Below, one piece after another: positions 39,644 to 48,814 of a stretch of 64,000 nt of DNA; position 1 is the first letter of the stretch, and every line of letters starts with the position of its first letter. The notes under the pieces were generated by a model, which was not told the origin of the DNA, did not search any database, and worked only from the letters and a program-made list of their open reading frames with translations. Source of the DNA: Shinella granuli (GTDB lineage Bacteria > Pseudomonadota > Alphaproteobacteria > Rhizobiales > Rhizobiaceae); the NCBI RefSeq assembly GCF_004341885.1, contig NZ_SLVX01000001.1, positions 124,001 through 188,000 on the forward strand, given 5' to 3'. A program made the translations under genes and the position numbers.

Positions 39644-40102
39644 GTGCAACTGGACGACTTCGACCGTAAACTGCTCGCGCATTTGCAGGAGGATGCGCGC
39701 CTGACCAACAACGAACTCTCCGAGCGCATCCATCTTTCCCCCTCGCAATGCTCGCGCCGGCGCATCCGGCTGGAGGAGGAGGGCATCATCCGCGCCTACC
39801 GGGCGGAGCTCGACCGGGAAAAGCTCGATCTCGGCATCGTCATCGTCGTCACGGTGACGCTCTCGACGCACAACCGCGACAATGCGGTGCGCTTCGCGCG
39901 GCTGATCTCCAACCTGCCGGAAGTGCTGGAGGCGTTCTCGTTGACGGGGGAGATGGACTATATCATCAAGGTCGTCGTCCCGAACCTCAAGGCGCTCTCG
40001 GCCTTCGTCAACGACGTGCTGCTGCCGCACGAATCCGTTTCGCATGTGAAGACCGCCATCGTGCTCGATACGCTGAAGGAGACGATGGCGCTGCCGCTCT
40101 GA
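39644..40102 (+). CDS. Lrp/AsnC-family regulator, probably of hppD
   Basis: A 152-residue Lrp/AsnC regulator. It has an N-terminal helix-turn-helix (FDRKLLAHLQEDARLTNNEL, then SERIHLSPSQCSRRRIRLEE) and a C-terminal RAM ligand-binding domain (VTVTLSTHNRDN, VLEAFSLTGEMDYIIKVVV). The start is GTG 39644 with a tggaggctgat ribosome-binding site. It is divergent from hppD, and the two phased palindromes in between suggest it controls hppD and itself, with tyrosine or a related aromatic compound as the likely effector. Confidence 0.9.
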   Translation: MQLDDFDRKLLAHLQEDARLTNNELSERIHLSPSQCSRRRIRLEEEGIIRAYRAELDREKLDLGIVIVVTVTLSTHNRDNAVRFARLISNLPEVLEAFSLTGEMDYIIKVVVPNLKALSAFVNDVLLPHESVSHVKTAIVLDTLKETMALPL

Positions 40103-40150
40103 GCACTGTTGCCGGCGCGCAACAGCCACCCTCGTTGCCCTGTTCCCGCA

Positions 40151-40178
40151 GGAACACGCCCGACTCTGCCGCCGTTGT
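40151..40178 (+). promoter_or_regulatory. EcfG-type (general stress) promoter
   Basis: GGAAC at 40151-40155 and CGTTGT at 40173-40178 are separated by 17 bp, matching the alphaproteobacterial EcfG consensus GGAAC-N16/17-CGTT. The site is 62 bp upstream of the 54-residue gene at 40240. Confidence 0.65.
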
Positions 40179-40239
40179 AGAAAGCGATCACAACGGATGA
40201 GACAGCGCCGAACGCGGCCGACAGTCAGGAAACAGGATC

Positions 40240-40404
40240 ATGCAGACGAACAGCCCGAAACAGGATAACCCGGTCGCCAATCGCCTTCGTCCGGTCGTCT
40301 ACCTCTATGCCGCGGTCAACATCGCCGTCGTGGCGCTGCTTTTTTCCACCGTCTCGCCGACACTGGCGACCGGTCCCGCACAGGAGATCGCCAGCCTGCG
40401 CTGA
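40240..40404 (+). CDS. Small single-span membrane protein, 54 residues
   Basis: ATG 40240 has a caggaaacaggatc ribosome-binding site. The product is a hydrophilic, proline/asparagine-containing N-terminus (MQTNSPKQDNPVANRLRP) and one hydrophobic helix (VVYLYAAVNIAVVALLFST), ending in PAQEIASLR. No family is recognised. An EcfG-type promoter directly upstream makes expression under general stress likely, as seen for several small membrane proteins in rhizobia. It is too short for routine gene calling. Confidence 0.65.
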   Translation: MQTNSPKQDNPVANRLRPVVYLYAAVNIAVVALLFSTVSPTLATGPAQEIASLR

Positions 40405-40555
40405 GCCGGCATCCGGTCTTCGCGTGGTTCGTCGCAGAAATCCCGGAGTCGGTTGAAGGGCTTATGCGCAAGAGCTGATGTCCTGCAGCATGCTTTGCGC
40501 GCGGCGCTGGAATGGCTATATCAGGCGCAACGCGGCATTTCGAGCGAGGACCCCC

Positions 40556-41203
40556 ATGGGCATGCTTCAGGCGGGCATCATCCCCGTCACCCCCTTCCAG
40601 CAGAACTGTACCATTCTCTTCGACAGCGAGACGAAGGAGGGCGTGGTCGTCGATCCCGGCGGCGATGTCGAGGTGATCCTCAACACGCTCCAGGAGAACG
40701 GCATCACGGTGAAGGCGATCTGGCTGACGCATGGCCATATCGATCATGCCGGCGGCGCCAAGGAACTGAAGGAGGCGCTCGGCGTCGACATCATCGGGCC
40801 GCACAAGGACGACTTGTCGCTGCTGCAGCGGCTGGAGGCGCAGGCCTCGATGTTCGGCGTGCCGATGAAGGTGAGCAATGTCGTGCCGGACCGCTGGCTG
40901 GAGGACGGCGACACGGTGTCCTTCGGCGACCATACGTTCGAGGTCTATCACACGCCCGGCCACGCGCCCGGACACGTCATCTATTTCCACCGCGGCCAGG
41001 GCTTCGCCCATCTCGGCGACGTGCTCTTCCAGGGCTCGATCGGCCGCACGGACCTGCCGGGCGGCAACCACCAGCAGCTCCTGGAGTCCATCCGCGACAA
41101 GGTGTTCCCGCTCGGCGACGAGGTCGGCTTCCTCTGCGGTCACGGGCCGGGCGGCAAGATCGGCGAGGAGCGGCGTACCAATCCGTTCCTGCGCGGTCTG
41201 TAA
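40556..41203 (+). CDS. MBL-fold metallohydrolase (YcbL/glyoxalase II-like)
   Basis: A 215-residue metallo-beta-lactamase-fold enzyme. The dinuclear zinc motif THGHIDHAGG is intact, with further ligands in HTPGHAPGHVIYF and FQGSIGRTDLPGG, and a terminal CGHGPGGKIGEERRTNPF. This arrangement corresponds to the YcbL type II glyoxalase relatives. The substrate is not determined. ATG 40556 is preceded by gcgagga; ATG 40562 (MLQAGIIPVTP) is equally possible. Upstream residues in the longer frame do not look conserved. Confidence 0.9.
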   Translation: MGMLQAGIIPVTPFQQNCTILFDSETKEGVVVDPGGDVEVILNTLQENGITVKAIWLTHGHIDHAGGAKELKEALGVDIIGPHKDDLSLLQRLEAQASMFGVPMKVSNVVPDRWLEDGDTVSFGDHTFEVYHTPGHAPGHVIYFHRGQGFAHLGDVLFQGSIGRTDLPGGNHQQLLESIRDKVFPLGDEVGFLCGHGPGGKIGEERRTNPFLRGL

Positions 41204-41209
41204 ACGCAA

Positions 41210-41241
41210 GAGAGGCGGGCGCCGCGTGGCACCCGCCTCTC
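41210..41241. terminator. Bidirectional hairpin between MBL and BA14K genes
   Basis: gagaggcggg / cccgcctctc form a 10-bp perfect stem between two convergent genes. There is no T-tract on either side. Confidence 0.6.
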
Positions 41242-41261
41242 GATGTCAGTCCGGATAGCTC

Positions 41262-41723
41262 TCAGCCTGCGGTGCAGAAGTGCTCGCGGCCGTCATAGCC
41301 GATGAAGGTGCCGCTGTTCGGGTTGAACGAGCGGTAGCGCCGCGCGCAGTAATCGTACCAGGACTGGGTCCAGGGCTCGTAGCTCGGCACGACGACGGGC
41401 TGGCGGTAGATCACGCGCGGCTCGGGTTCCGGATAGTAGTCCGGCTCGACATAGACGCGGCGTTCCTCATAGCGCGGTTGGCTGGCGATGGCGCCGCCGA
41501 TGATCAGGCCGGTGGCAAGGCCGAGCGCTCCGCCGACGACGGCGTCGCGGCCATGGTCGCGGTCGCGGTGATGGCGGCGCGGCTTGCGGTATTCGTAGGT
41601 ATCGCCTTCGCGCCAGTAGCCATCGCGGTTGCGATCACGCGCTTCAACGACGCCGGCCGTGGCGGTGAGGGTCGTCGCGGCGACGGCGGCAGACAAGACA
41701 AGGGTTTTCAGGACTTTGTTCAT
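41262..41723 (-). CDS. BA14K-family secreted protein
   Basis: A 153-residue protein with a signal peptide (MNKVLKTLVLSAAVAATTLT), an R/D/H-rich stretch (RKPRRHHRDRDHGRD), a short Gly-rich hydrophobic segment (VGGALGLATGLIIGGAIA) and a C-terminal BA14K domain (YDYCARRYRSFNPNSGTFIG, then YDGREHFC). BA14K proteins are immunoreactive and lectin-like in Brucella and widespread in rhizobia, where they affect envelope integrity. ATG 41723 starts at the signal peptide; the frame to 41816 has no support. Confidence 0.88.
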   Translation of the reverse strand: MNKVLKTLVLSAAVAATTLTATAGVVEARDRNRDGYWREGDTYEYRKPRRHHRDRDHGRDAVVGGALGLATGLIIGGAIASQPRYEERRVYVEPDYYPEPEPRVIYRQPVVVPSYEPWTQSWYDYCARRYRSFNPNSGTFIGYDGREHFCTAG

Positions 41724-41802
41724 GGCGTCTTTCCCAGGTTCCGGTCCAATACCGGCTGATGGCGAGGAAACTAGACAAACGCGGCTGAACGGTGGCTGAA
41801 CG

Positions 41803-41826
41803 AAAAAACCCGGCATCTCTGCCGGG
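41803..41826 (-). terminator. Rho-independent terminator of the cold-shock gene
   Basis: On the minus strand a 7-bp stem (cccggca / tgccggg) is followed by six T. It lies 31 bp downstream of the cspA-type gene stop. Confidence 0.9.
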
Positions 41827-41856
41827 CTCCAACTGAAAATCCTGTAAGGCGCCGGA

Positions 41857-42072
41857 TCAGCCGGCGATCTGCAGGTTAACCGCCTTCGGGCCTTTGCCGC
41901 GGCGATCGGGTTCCGTGTCGAAGCTTACCTTCTGGTTCTCGGAAAGGCCGTTCAGGCCGGAAGCCTGCACAGCGGAAATGTGTACGAAGATATCCGCACC
42001 ACCGTTGTCGGGCTTGATGAAGCCAAAGCCCTTCTCGGTGTTGAAGAATTTTACGGTGCCAGTTTCGGCCAT
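41857..42072 (-). CDS. cspA: Cold-shock protein, CspA family
   Basis: A 71-residue single cold-shock domain, an RNA/DNA-binding beta barrel. The two RNP motifs are KGFGFIKPD and DIFVHISAV. The start is ATG 42072 with an aaaggac ribosome-binding site and a GC-poor leader. Bacteria carry several copies, so the specific role (cold or housekeeping) is not set by the sequence. It is followed by a strong terminator. Confidence 0.93.
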   Translation of the reverse strand: MAETGTVKFFNTEKGFGFIKPDNGGADIFVHISAVQASGLNGLSENQKVSFDTEPDRRGKGPKAVNLQIAG

Positions 42073-42517
42073 ACGTCAGGTCCTTTTCTCTCTGCCCGTA
42101 TATTTGGCGGCGGGCAGCATATCAGTTTTGCCCCGAGGGGCGTTAGGCAGGCAGTTCTCGAGGTTGAGGAAAGGGTCCTGTTTTCACCGCAGCCAGCCAG
42201 CCAGATAGTCCCGTGGACTGTCCAGATCTTGGCTGCCCGGAATTGTTTCGCGTCTCCGGCGCGCTTTTATTCAAGGTCTTCCCGTGTTCGCAAATTGCCC
42301 GAACGGCGCAAGAGTGATGTGTTTGCGTTAAATTGGCAAGCAAAAGTTTTGGCGCGGGTTTGATGCGCCTCACTTTGGTCAAATTCCGGGCGATTGCCGA
42401 AAAAACCCGCAGGCTTTGCGGGGCTTTGCAGTTTTCGTATGATTTATATTGCGCTGCCGAAGGAAGCGCGGTGCGCGCGGGAGGCCGTCATACTTCGGCG
42501 GCCGCGGCCGCGTGGCG
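42073..42517. other. Intergenic region upstream of the cold-shock gene
   Basis: About 445 bp. The part next to the cold-shock gene is its promoter and leader, which contain a palindromic ccccgaggggc (42134-42144). Near the other end is a minus-strand terminator (42400-42423). The short reading frames here have no ribosome-binding sites or resemblance to known proteins. Confidence 0.55.
42400..42423 (-). terminator. Rho-independent terminator of the PQQ dehydrogenase gene
   Basis: On the minus strand cccgca / tgcggg closes a 5-base loop and is followed by six T, about 95 bp downstream of the gene at 42518-43690. Confidence 0.75.
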
Positions 42518-43690
42518 TCAGTCCATCGTGGTCGAGCGCGAGACGCGCAGCAGTGCGCCGTTCGTATCGTCCGTCAGCAGCAACAGCGCGCCATCGGGCG
42601 CCACGATCACGTCCCGGATGCGGCCGAATTCGCCATCGAACATCCGCTCTTCCGAAACGATAGCGCCGCTCTCATCGCGCTCCAGCCGGGTGATGAGCTG
42701 GTACTTGAGCGCGGCGACGATCAGGTTGCCCTCCCATTCCGGGAACATGTCGCCGTGATAGACGGCGATGGCGCCCGGCGCGATGGAGGGGTCCCAATAA
42801 TAGAGTGGCTGTTCGTACCCTTTCGCCGCCGAACCGAGGTCGAACTCCGCACCCGAATAATGGCGGCCGAAGGAGACGAGCGGCCAGCCGTAGTTGCGAC
42901 CGGGCTGCGGGACGTTGATCTCGTCGCCGCCGCGCGCGCCATGCTCGACGGTGAGCAGCGTGCCGTCCTTCGGGTCGATGGCGAGGCCCTGCGGATTGCG
43001 GTGGCCCTTCGACCAGATCTCCGCCAGTCCCTCGCTGCTGCCGAGGAAGGGGTTGTCGGCATGCGGGCTGCCGTCCGGGTTGATGTGCAGGATGGCGCCG
43101 GCATGGTCGCGCGGATCCTGCGCGCGCGGGCCGTCGCCGCGGTCGCCGATGCCGAAGAACAGGCTGCCGTCCCTGGCGATGGCGATGCGCGAACCGAAAT
43201 GCTGGCCGCGCGAGGTGAGGCGGTTCATGAGGAAGATGCGCGTCGTGTCTTCCAGGGCCGTGCCGTCCGCCGAAAGCCTCGCTTTGGCCACTGCCGTGCC
43301 GGAACCGCCATTGCCGCGGGCGCTGTAGGTCAGGTAGAGCGTGCGGCTGGTGGCGAAATCCGGGGCGAGTGCGATGTCGAGCAGGCCGCCCTGGCCGGTG
43401 GTGGAGACTTCCGGCACGCCGCGAAGAGGGGCGGAGACCTTGCCGTCGCGTATCAGGCGGAGCGTGCCGCCCTTTTCGGAAACAAGATGGGCGCCGTCGG
43501 GCAGGACCTCGACGGACCAGGGCTGCTTCAGGCCCGTCGCCAGCGTCTCGACGACGAGCGCGGCCTTCTTGCTGGGGATTTCGCGGGTTTCGGCGGCGGA
43601 TGCGGGGGAGGCCGGCAGCGTCGCGGCCAGGAGGAGCGTCGCGGCAGCGCCCGCCAGAATGTCTTTCAAGGGCCGATTGTCCTGTCGCAT
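42518..43690 (-). CDS. PQQ-dependent sugar dehydrogenase (soluble aldose dehydrogenase type)
   Basis: A 390-residue secreted beta-propeller of the GDH/Asd (YliI) family. The signal peptide is DILAGAAATLLLAATLPASP with cleavage near ASAAE. Propeller segments are GLKQPWSVEVLPDGAHLVSE, GQGGLLDIALAPDF, IWSKGHRNPQGLAID and EHGARGGDEINVPQPGRNYG, the last holding calcium/PQQ residues. The enzyme would oxidise sugars in the periplasm and pass electrons to the respiratory chain. No pqq genes are nearby. Confidence 0.88.
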   Translation of the reverse strand: MRQDNRPLKDILAGAAATLLLAATLPASPASAAETREIPSKKAALVVETLATGLKQPWSVEVLPDGAHLVSEKGGTLRLIRDGKVSAPLRGVPEVSTTGQGGLLDIALAPDFATSRTLYLTYSARGNGGSGTAVAKARLSADGTALEDTTRIFLMNRLTSRGQHFGSRIAIARDGSLFFGIGDRGDGPRAQDPRDHAGAILHINPDGSPHADNPFLGSSEGLAEIWSKGHRNPQGLAIDPKDGTLLTVEHGARGGDEINVPQPGRNYGWPLVSFGRHYSGAEFDLGSAAKGYEQPLYYWDPSIAPGAIAVYHGDMFPEWEGNLIVAALKYQLITRLERDESGAIVSEERMFDGEFGRIRDVIVAPDGALLLLTDDTNGALLRVSRSTTMD

Positions 43691-43764
43691 CGCCGTCTCC
43701 TGTCTTCTGCCGTTAACTGGCCCACAGGCGAGCGGCTTTCAAGGGCGGCGCCCGGGACGACGGC

Positions 43765-43965
43765 TCACTTTTGCGTGGGCTCGATGTGAGAGGTCGTCTT
43801 TTCGATGCCGGAGGTCTTGATCGTGTCGAGCGCGACGGCGGGCGGCGACATCAGGCTGATCACCATGGCGACGCAGGCGGCGAGCGCCGTCATCGCGATC
43901 AGGAACATCGCACGGGACTCGCGCGCCTTGGGCTTCCTGCCGATCTTGTCCTCATCCAGAAACAT
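43765..43965 (-). CDS. Small single-span membrane protein, 66 residues
   Basis: A 66-residue protein with a charged N-terminus (MFLDEDKIGRKPKARESR), one hydrophobic helix (AMFLIAMTALAACVAMVISL) and a short exported tail ending HIEPTQK. Not assigned to a family. ATG 43965 has a strong ggagggaaaacg ribosome-binding site, which decides the start; the longer frame to 44106 is not supported. It shares no operon with neighbours. Confidence 0.65.
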   Translation of the reverse strand: MFLDEDKIGRKPKARESRAMFLIAMTALAACVAMVISLMSPPAVALDTIKTSGIEKTTSHIEPTQK

Positions 43966-44137
43966 CGTTTTCCCTCCGGTCCCTCGCTTGCCTTGGCAAC
44001 GAAAAAGCCCGCCGAAATCGGCGCGAGAAGGACCGAATTGCGGCAAGGCCCGGCATTTATTGTGGCAAAAAGATGGCAAGGTAAAAAAGCCGGATTTCCA
44101 GTGCATTCGGCCGAATAGATCGCACGGTTCCGCCGTC

Positions 44138-45046
44138 CTAGATCCCTCTGCGGCCGAACTGGCGGACGGGGCGTGCGGCGCGGTTTTCCACGGGCACGGA
44201 ACTCGCCGTTGCGGCCGTGGCGGCAGGCGTCTGTGCCGGCGCGTCGTCGCCTTCGGGGAAGGTGACGTTGAAGCCCGTCGGAGCCGGTTCTGGCCGGGCG
44301 AGCAGGTAGCCCTGCATCAATGGTCCACCCATGTCGCGACACAGCGCGATCATCTCCGGTTCCTCGATGCCGCCGACGATGGCGCGGATGCCCTTTGCCG
44401 CGAACTGGCCGATGACGACGCGCAGGAGGGCGAGGCCGGCGGAATTTTCGACGAAACTGCGCAGCCAGGCGGTATCGAAGGTCACGAATTGCGGTTTCAG
44501 GCGCTCCAGCCGCTCGAGGTCGCGGTCCTCGCCGGTATAGTTGTCGATGGCGATGGCAAAGCCGCTGTCATGCAGGCGCGCGGCGAAGGGCACGAGCGTG
44601 TCGAGGTCGTCCCGCGGGTGCTCCCGGATCTCGCAGGCGATGCGTGCCGGCGGCAGGCCTGCCTCGTGTGCGGCAAGCCGCAGCCATTCCACCTCCTGGC
44701 GGATCGCCTGGGGCGTCGTGTAGAGGCCGGCGTGGAAATTGATGATGAGCGCGGCCTCGCGCCGGCCGAGCACGCCGGTATTGAGGATGTGCAGGCTGCG
44801 GCAAAGGCCGTCCACCGCCATGCGCTCTTCTTCCGGCACGCGCTCGAAGAATTCCGCCGGGGAGCAGGGCATGTTCCCCGCGCTGGCCCGGATCAGCCCC
44901 TTGAAGGCGGCGATCTGCAAGCGGCCGTCCGCGCCTTCGCGAAAGATCGGCTGAAGGGCGGTTTGCAGGAAAAAGGGGCCATAGACTGCGCCGAAGGCGC
45001 CGTCCGGCTGCCGGACGAGATTGGAGAAGATGCTTCTTTCGCTCAT
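44138..45046 (-). CDS. EAL-domain protein, catalytically degenerate
   Basis: A 302-residue cytoplasmic protein with an EAL fold but altered key positions. The EAL motif region reads AAFKGLIRAS, the DDFGTG loop reads IDNYTGED, the KxD position reads VTFDTAWL and the EGxE position reads VGGIEE. It is therefore unlikely to hydrolyse c-di-GMP, and may bind a ligand or a partner protein instead. A Pro/Ala-rich tail follows the domain. ATG 45046 (MSERSIFSNLV) is chosen; ATG 45058 is possible. Neighbours do not suggest a pathway. Confidence 0.8.
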   Translation of the reverse strand: MSERSIFSNLVRQPDGAFGAVYGPFFLQTALQPIFREGADGRLQIAAFKGLIRASAGNMPCSPAEFFERVPEEERMAVDGLCRSLHILNTGVLGRREAALIINFHAGLYTTPQAIRQEVEWLRLAAHEAGLPPARIACEIREHPRDDLDTLVPFAARLHDSGFAIAIDNYTGEDRDLERLERLKPQFVTFDTAWLRSFVENSAGLALLRVVIGQFAAKGIRAIVGGIEEPEMIALCRDMGGPLMQGYLLARPEPAPTGFNVTFPEGDDAPAQTPAATAATASSVPVENRAARPVRQFGRRGI

Positions 45047-45058
45047 GCAGCGTACCAT

Positions 45059-46574
<1,516 letters not shown>

Positions 46575-46640
46575 GCGGCGGGCAAAGCCCGCCGGCGAGG
46601 GGGAGGCAGGGACGACAAACCTTGCCCCCACCCGCCGCCG

Positions 46641-46711
46641 CCATCCTCGGCCTAGAGCCGAGGATCCGGTGCCGCATCCGGGGCATGGATGGCCGGCTCA
46701 GGTCCGGCGAG
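46641..46711. repeat. Interspersed palindrome, tcatcctcgg family
   Basis: ccatcctcggcctagagccgaggatc is followed by a weaker second palindrome (ggccggctcaggtccggc), the same unit as at 23660 and 33125. Confidence 0.7.
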
Positions 46712-46731
46712 GCCAACGTTCAGCAATCCGG

Positions 46732-46756
46732 CCCGCCGGCGACGGCGGGTTTTTTA
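46732..46756 (+). terminator. Rho-independent terminator downstream of aatA
   Basis: A 7-bp stem (cccgccg / cggcggg) with a gcga loop is followed by six T. It lies about 160 bp after the aatA stop, beyond the repeat. Confidence 0.85.
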
Positions 46757-46826
46757 TTGCCGTCCCCCGTGAAATCTCCGCTTTCGTTGCCGATATTGGG
46801 GGGAAAGCCAATCCTGGAGCAGGACC

Positions 46827-47072
46827 ATGAAAAGGAAGTCACTTGCCGTCGCCGTCCTGGCGATCCTTGTCGTTGCTGGGCCCGCCCTTGCTGCGGACGG
46901 TTACAAGAACGGCGACGAGCGGGCGCCGCGCGGCAGCATCGTCGTCAGCGAGCGGGCGCAGCACATGTCGTTCTACGACTATTTCTTCAACAATCCGGGC
47001 AAGTCCCGCACCCTGCGCTATGATCCCGGCGAGTATTACAAGGGCCTGACCCGCGAATACGACCGCCCCTGA
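46827..47072 (+). CDS. Small secreted protein of unknown function
   Basis: An 81-residue protein with a signal peptide (MKRKSLAVAVLAILVVAGPA, cleavage after ALAA), giving a mature peptide of about 58 residues rich in charged and aromatic residues (AQHMSFYDYFFNNPGKSRTL, YDPGEYYKGLTREY). The family is not recognised. It starts 13 bases after a ggagcagg ribosome-binding site and stands alone between terminators. Periplasmic location is inferred from the signal peptide. Confidence 0.7.
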   Translation: MKRKSLAVAVLAILVVAGPALAADGYKNGDERAPRGSIVVSERAQHMSFYDYFFNNPGKSRTLRYDPGEYYKGLTREYDRP

Positions 47073-47127
47073 CACCCGGCCGTCGCCCTGGAGAGTAGGG
47101 GCGGGGGCGGAAGGCCATGTAAAAGGA

Positions 47128-47159
47128 AAACGCCCGCGGGGAGGAAGCCGCGGGCGTTT
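47128..47159. terminator. Bidirectional terminator between convergent genes
   Basis: A 12-bp perfect stem (aaacgcccgcgg / ccgcgggcgttt) with an 8-base loop lies between the gene ending at 47072 and the convergent gene ending at 47222. A and T at the ends give short T-tracts in both directions. Confidence 0.85.
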
Positions 47160-47221
47160 CTGTCCTCCCTCGGGGGAGGCGGCGCCGGGGTGCTGGATTG
47201 CGCAGCGCCCCGGTGCGAATG

Positions 47222-48343
47222 TCAGGCGACGTTTTCGAGGATCGGATAGTCCGTGTAGCCCTTGGCGCCGCCGCCGTAGAACGTGTCCTTGTCCGGCGCG
47301 TTCAGCACGGTGCCGTTCTTCAGCCGCTCGACGAGATCCGGGTTGGCGATGAACAGCTTGCCGAAGGCGACGAGGTCGGCCTTGCCGCTTTCCACGGCGT
47401 CGATGGCGAGCGCCCGGTCGTAGCCGTTGTTGACCATCCAGGCCGCCTTGCCGCCGGCGGCGTGATAGGCCGCGCGCAGCGCCGCATAGTCGAAGGGCTT
47501 GTCGCCCTGCTGGTGGTCCCGCGCCCCGCCCGTCGCGCCTTCGATGATGTGGATATAGGCAAGGTCATGCTTGGCGAGACCTTCGACCACATGGGTGAAG
47601 AGCGGCTGCGGGTTCGGGTCGAAGGCGTCGTTGGCGGGTGTCACCGGCGAGATGCGGATCGCGGTGCGGCCCGCGCCGATCTCCCCGGTGATGGCGTCGA
47701 CAACCTCGAAGAGCAGGCGGGCGCGGTTCTCGATCGAGCCGCCATATTCGTCCGTGCGGACGTTGCTGCCCGAGCGCAGGAACTGGTCGAGCAGGTAGCC
47801 GTTGGCGGCGTGGATCTCGACGCCGTCGAAACCGGCATCGATGGCGGCGCGGGCGGCGCGGCGGTAGTCTTCCACGATGCCCGGAAGCTCGGCCTTCTCC
47901 AGCGCGCGCGGCTCAGAGGTCTCTGCGAAGCTGCCGCTGCCGTCGGCATTGACGAGATAGGTCTTCGACTTGGCGCGGATCGCCGAGGGGGCGACCGGCT
48001 TGCCGCCGCCCGGCTGCAGCGTGTCATGGGAGATGCGGCCGACATGCCACATCTGCACGACGATCTTGCCGCCGGCCTTGTGCACGGCATCGGTGACTTC
48101 CTTCCAGCCTTCCAGCGCCTCCGGCTTGTAGAGGCCCGGCACGTCGGCATAGCCCTGGCCCTGGTGGCTGATGGCGGTTGCTTCGGTGATGAGCAGGCCG
48201 GCGCTGGCGCGCTGCTCGTAATAGGCGGCGTTCAGCGTGTTCGGCACGGCGCCCGGCGAACGGTTGCGCGTCAGCGGCGCCATGACGATGCGGTTGGCAA
48301 GCTGGATGTCGCCGATCTTGAGAGGGTCGAAGAGCGAGGTCAT
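47222..48343 (-). CDS. Old yellow enzyme/alkene reductase (NemA family)
   Basis: A 373-residue FMN flavoprotein that reduces activated C=C bonds or nitro compounds with NAD(P)H. Family segments are FDPLKIGDIQLANRIVMAPL, QMWHVGRISHDTLQPGG, the HAANGYLLDQFLRSGSN active-site stretch with its conserved His/Asn pair, and FGKLFIANPDLVERLK. The start is ATG 48343 with an agaaggac ribosome-binding site. An ArsR-type repressor gene lies upstream in the same direction, consistent with induction by electrophiles or by disturbance of a metal or thiol sensor. Confidence 0.92.
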   Translation of the reverse strand: MTSLFDPLKIGDIQLANRIVMAPLTRNRSPGAVPNTLNAAYYEQRASAGLLITEATAISHQGQGYADVPGLYKPEALEGWKEVTDAVHKAGGKIVVQMWHVGRISHDTLQPGGGKPVAPSAIRAKSKTYLVNADGSGSFAETSEPRALEKAELPGIVEDYRRAARAAIDAGFDGVEIHAANGYLLDQFLRSGSNVRTDEYGGSIENRARLLFEVVDAITGEIGAGRTAIRISPVTPANDAFDPNPQPLFTHVVEGLAKHDLAYIHIIEGATGGARDHQQGDKPFDYAALRAAYHAAGGKAAWMVNNGYDRALAIDAVESGKADLVAFGKLFIANPDLVERLKNGTVLNAPDKDTFYGGGAKGYTDYPILENVA

Positions 48344-48369
48344 GGATAGTCCTTCTTCTGGCTTGGGAA

Positions 48370-48431
48370 GCGTTCTTTGTCTTTCGCAATTCCGGACGGA
48401 AAACCGTTTCACGCTTTTCCTGGAATTGCTC
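48370..48431 (-). repeat. Interspersed repeat, gcaattcc family (copy B)
   Basis: On the minus strand it reads gcaattccaggaaaagcg, cggttttccgtccggaattg, then aaagacaaagaacg, aligned with 842-904. It fills the 86-bp gap between the ArsR gene and the old yellow enzyme and reaches into the ArsR stop codon. Confidence 0.6.
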
Positions 48432-48735
48432 AGAGAGCGCCGTTGATGTGGTGGAGAAAGGCCGCGATCTTGTCTTCGTCGCGTTTGAAGAACACCCACT
48501 GGCCGACCTTGCGCGTCGTCACGAGGCCGGCGCGCTGCAGGGTGGCAAGATGGGCGGAGACGGTGGACTGCGAGAGGTCGCAGCGCTTTTCGATCTGACC
48601 GGCGCAGACGCCGAAGTCCAGCGGGTGCTCCTGGCCGGGAAAATGGCTCTGCGGCTCCTTCAGCCAGGCGAGAATCTCCAGCCGCTTGGGATGGGCGAGG
48701 GCCTTGAGGATTTCGTCGGTGTCGAGCGGGCTCAT
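48430..48735 (-). CDS. ArsR-family transcriptional repressor
   Basis: A 101-residue winged-helix protein. The HTH is in CDLSQSTVSAHLATLQRAGL, with an upstream dimer helix ILKALAHPKRLEILAWLKEP and a wing TTRKVGQWVFFKRDED. A single Cys in FGVCAGQIEKRCDLS and a second one seven residues later could sense a thiol-reactive signal or metal. ATG 48735 (MSPLDTDEILK) matches the family N-terminus, and the longer frame to 49041 runs through the sRNA region. It probably represses itself and the old yellow enzyme through the palindrome at 48760. Confidence 0.9.
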   Translation of the reverse strand: MSPLDTDEILKALAHPKRLEILAWLKEPQSHFPGQEHPLDFGVCAGQIEKRCDLSQSTVSAHLATLQRAGLVTTRKVGQWVFFKRDEDKIAAFLHHINGAL

Positions 48736-48759
48736 GTCTATCGTGGTCCGGCGATGGAT

Positions 48760-48779
48760 ATATCGGTTATTTCCGATAT
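48760..48779. promoter_or_regulatory. Palindrome, candidate ArsR operator
   Basis: atatcgg-N6-ccgatat is a perfect inverted repeat with 7-bp arms, 25 bp upstream of the ArsR start, the size and base pattern usual for ArsR-family sites. Confidence 0.65.
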
Positions 48780-48814
48780 TGGTTTCGCCATTGTCCGATG
48801 CAAGAGGTCCCGAC

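Noticed and set aside
38411..40129. Extended hppD frame of 572 codons
   Set aside because: The extra N-terminal part overlaps the divergent Lrp gene and its promoter, and is not conserved in the enzyme family.
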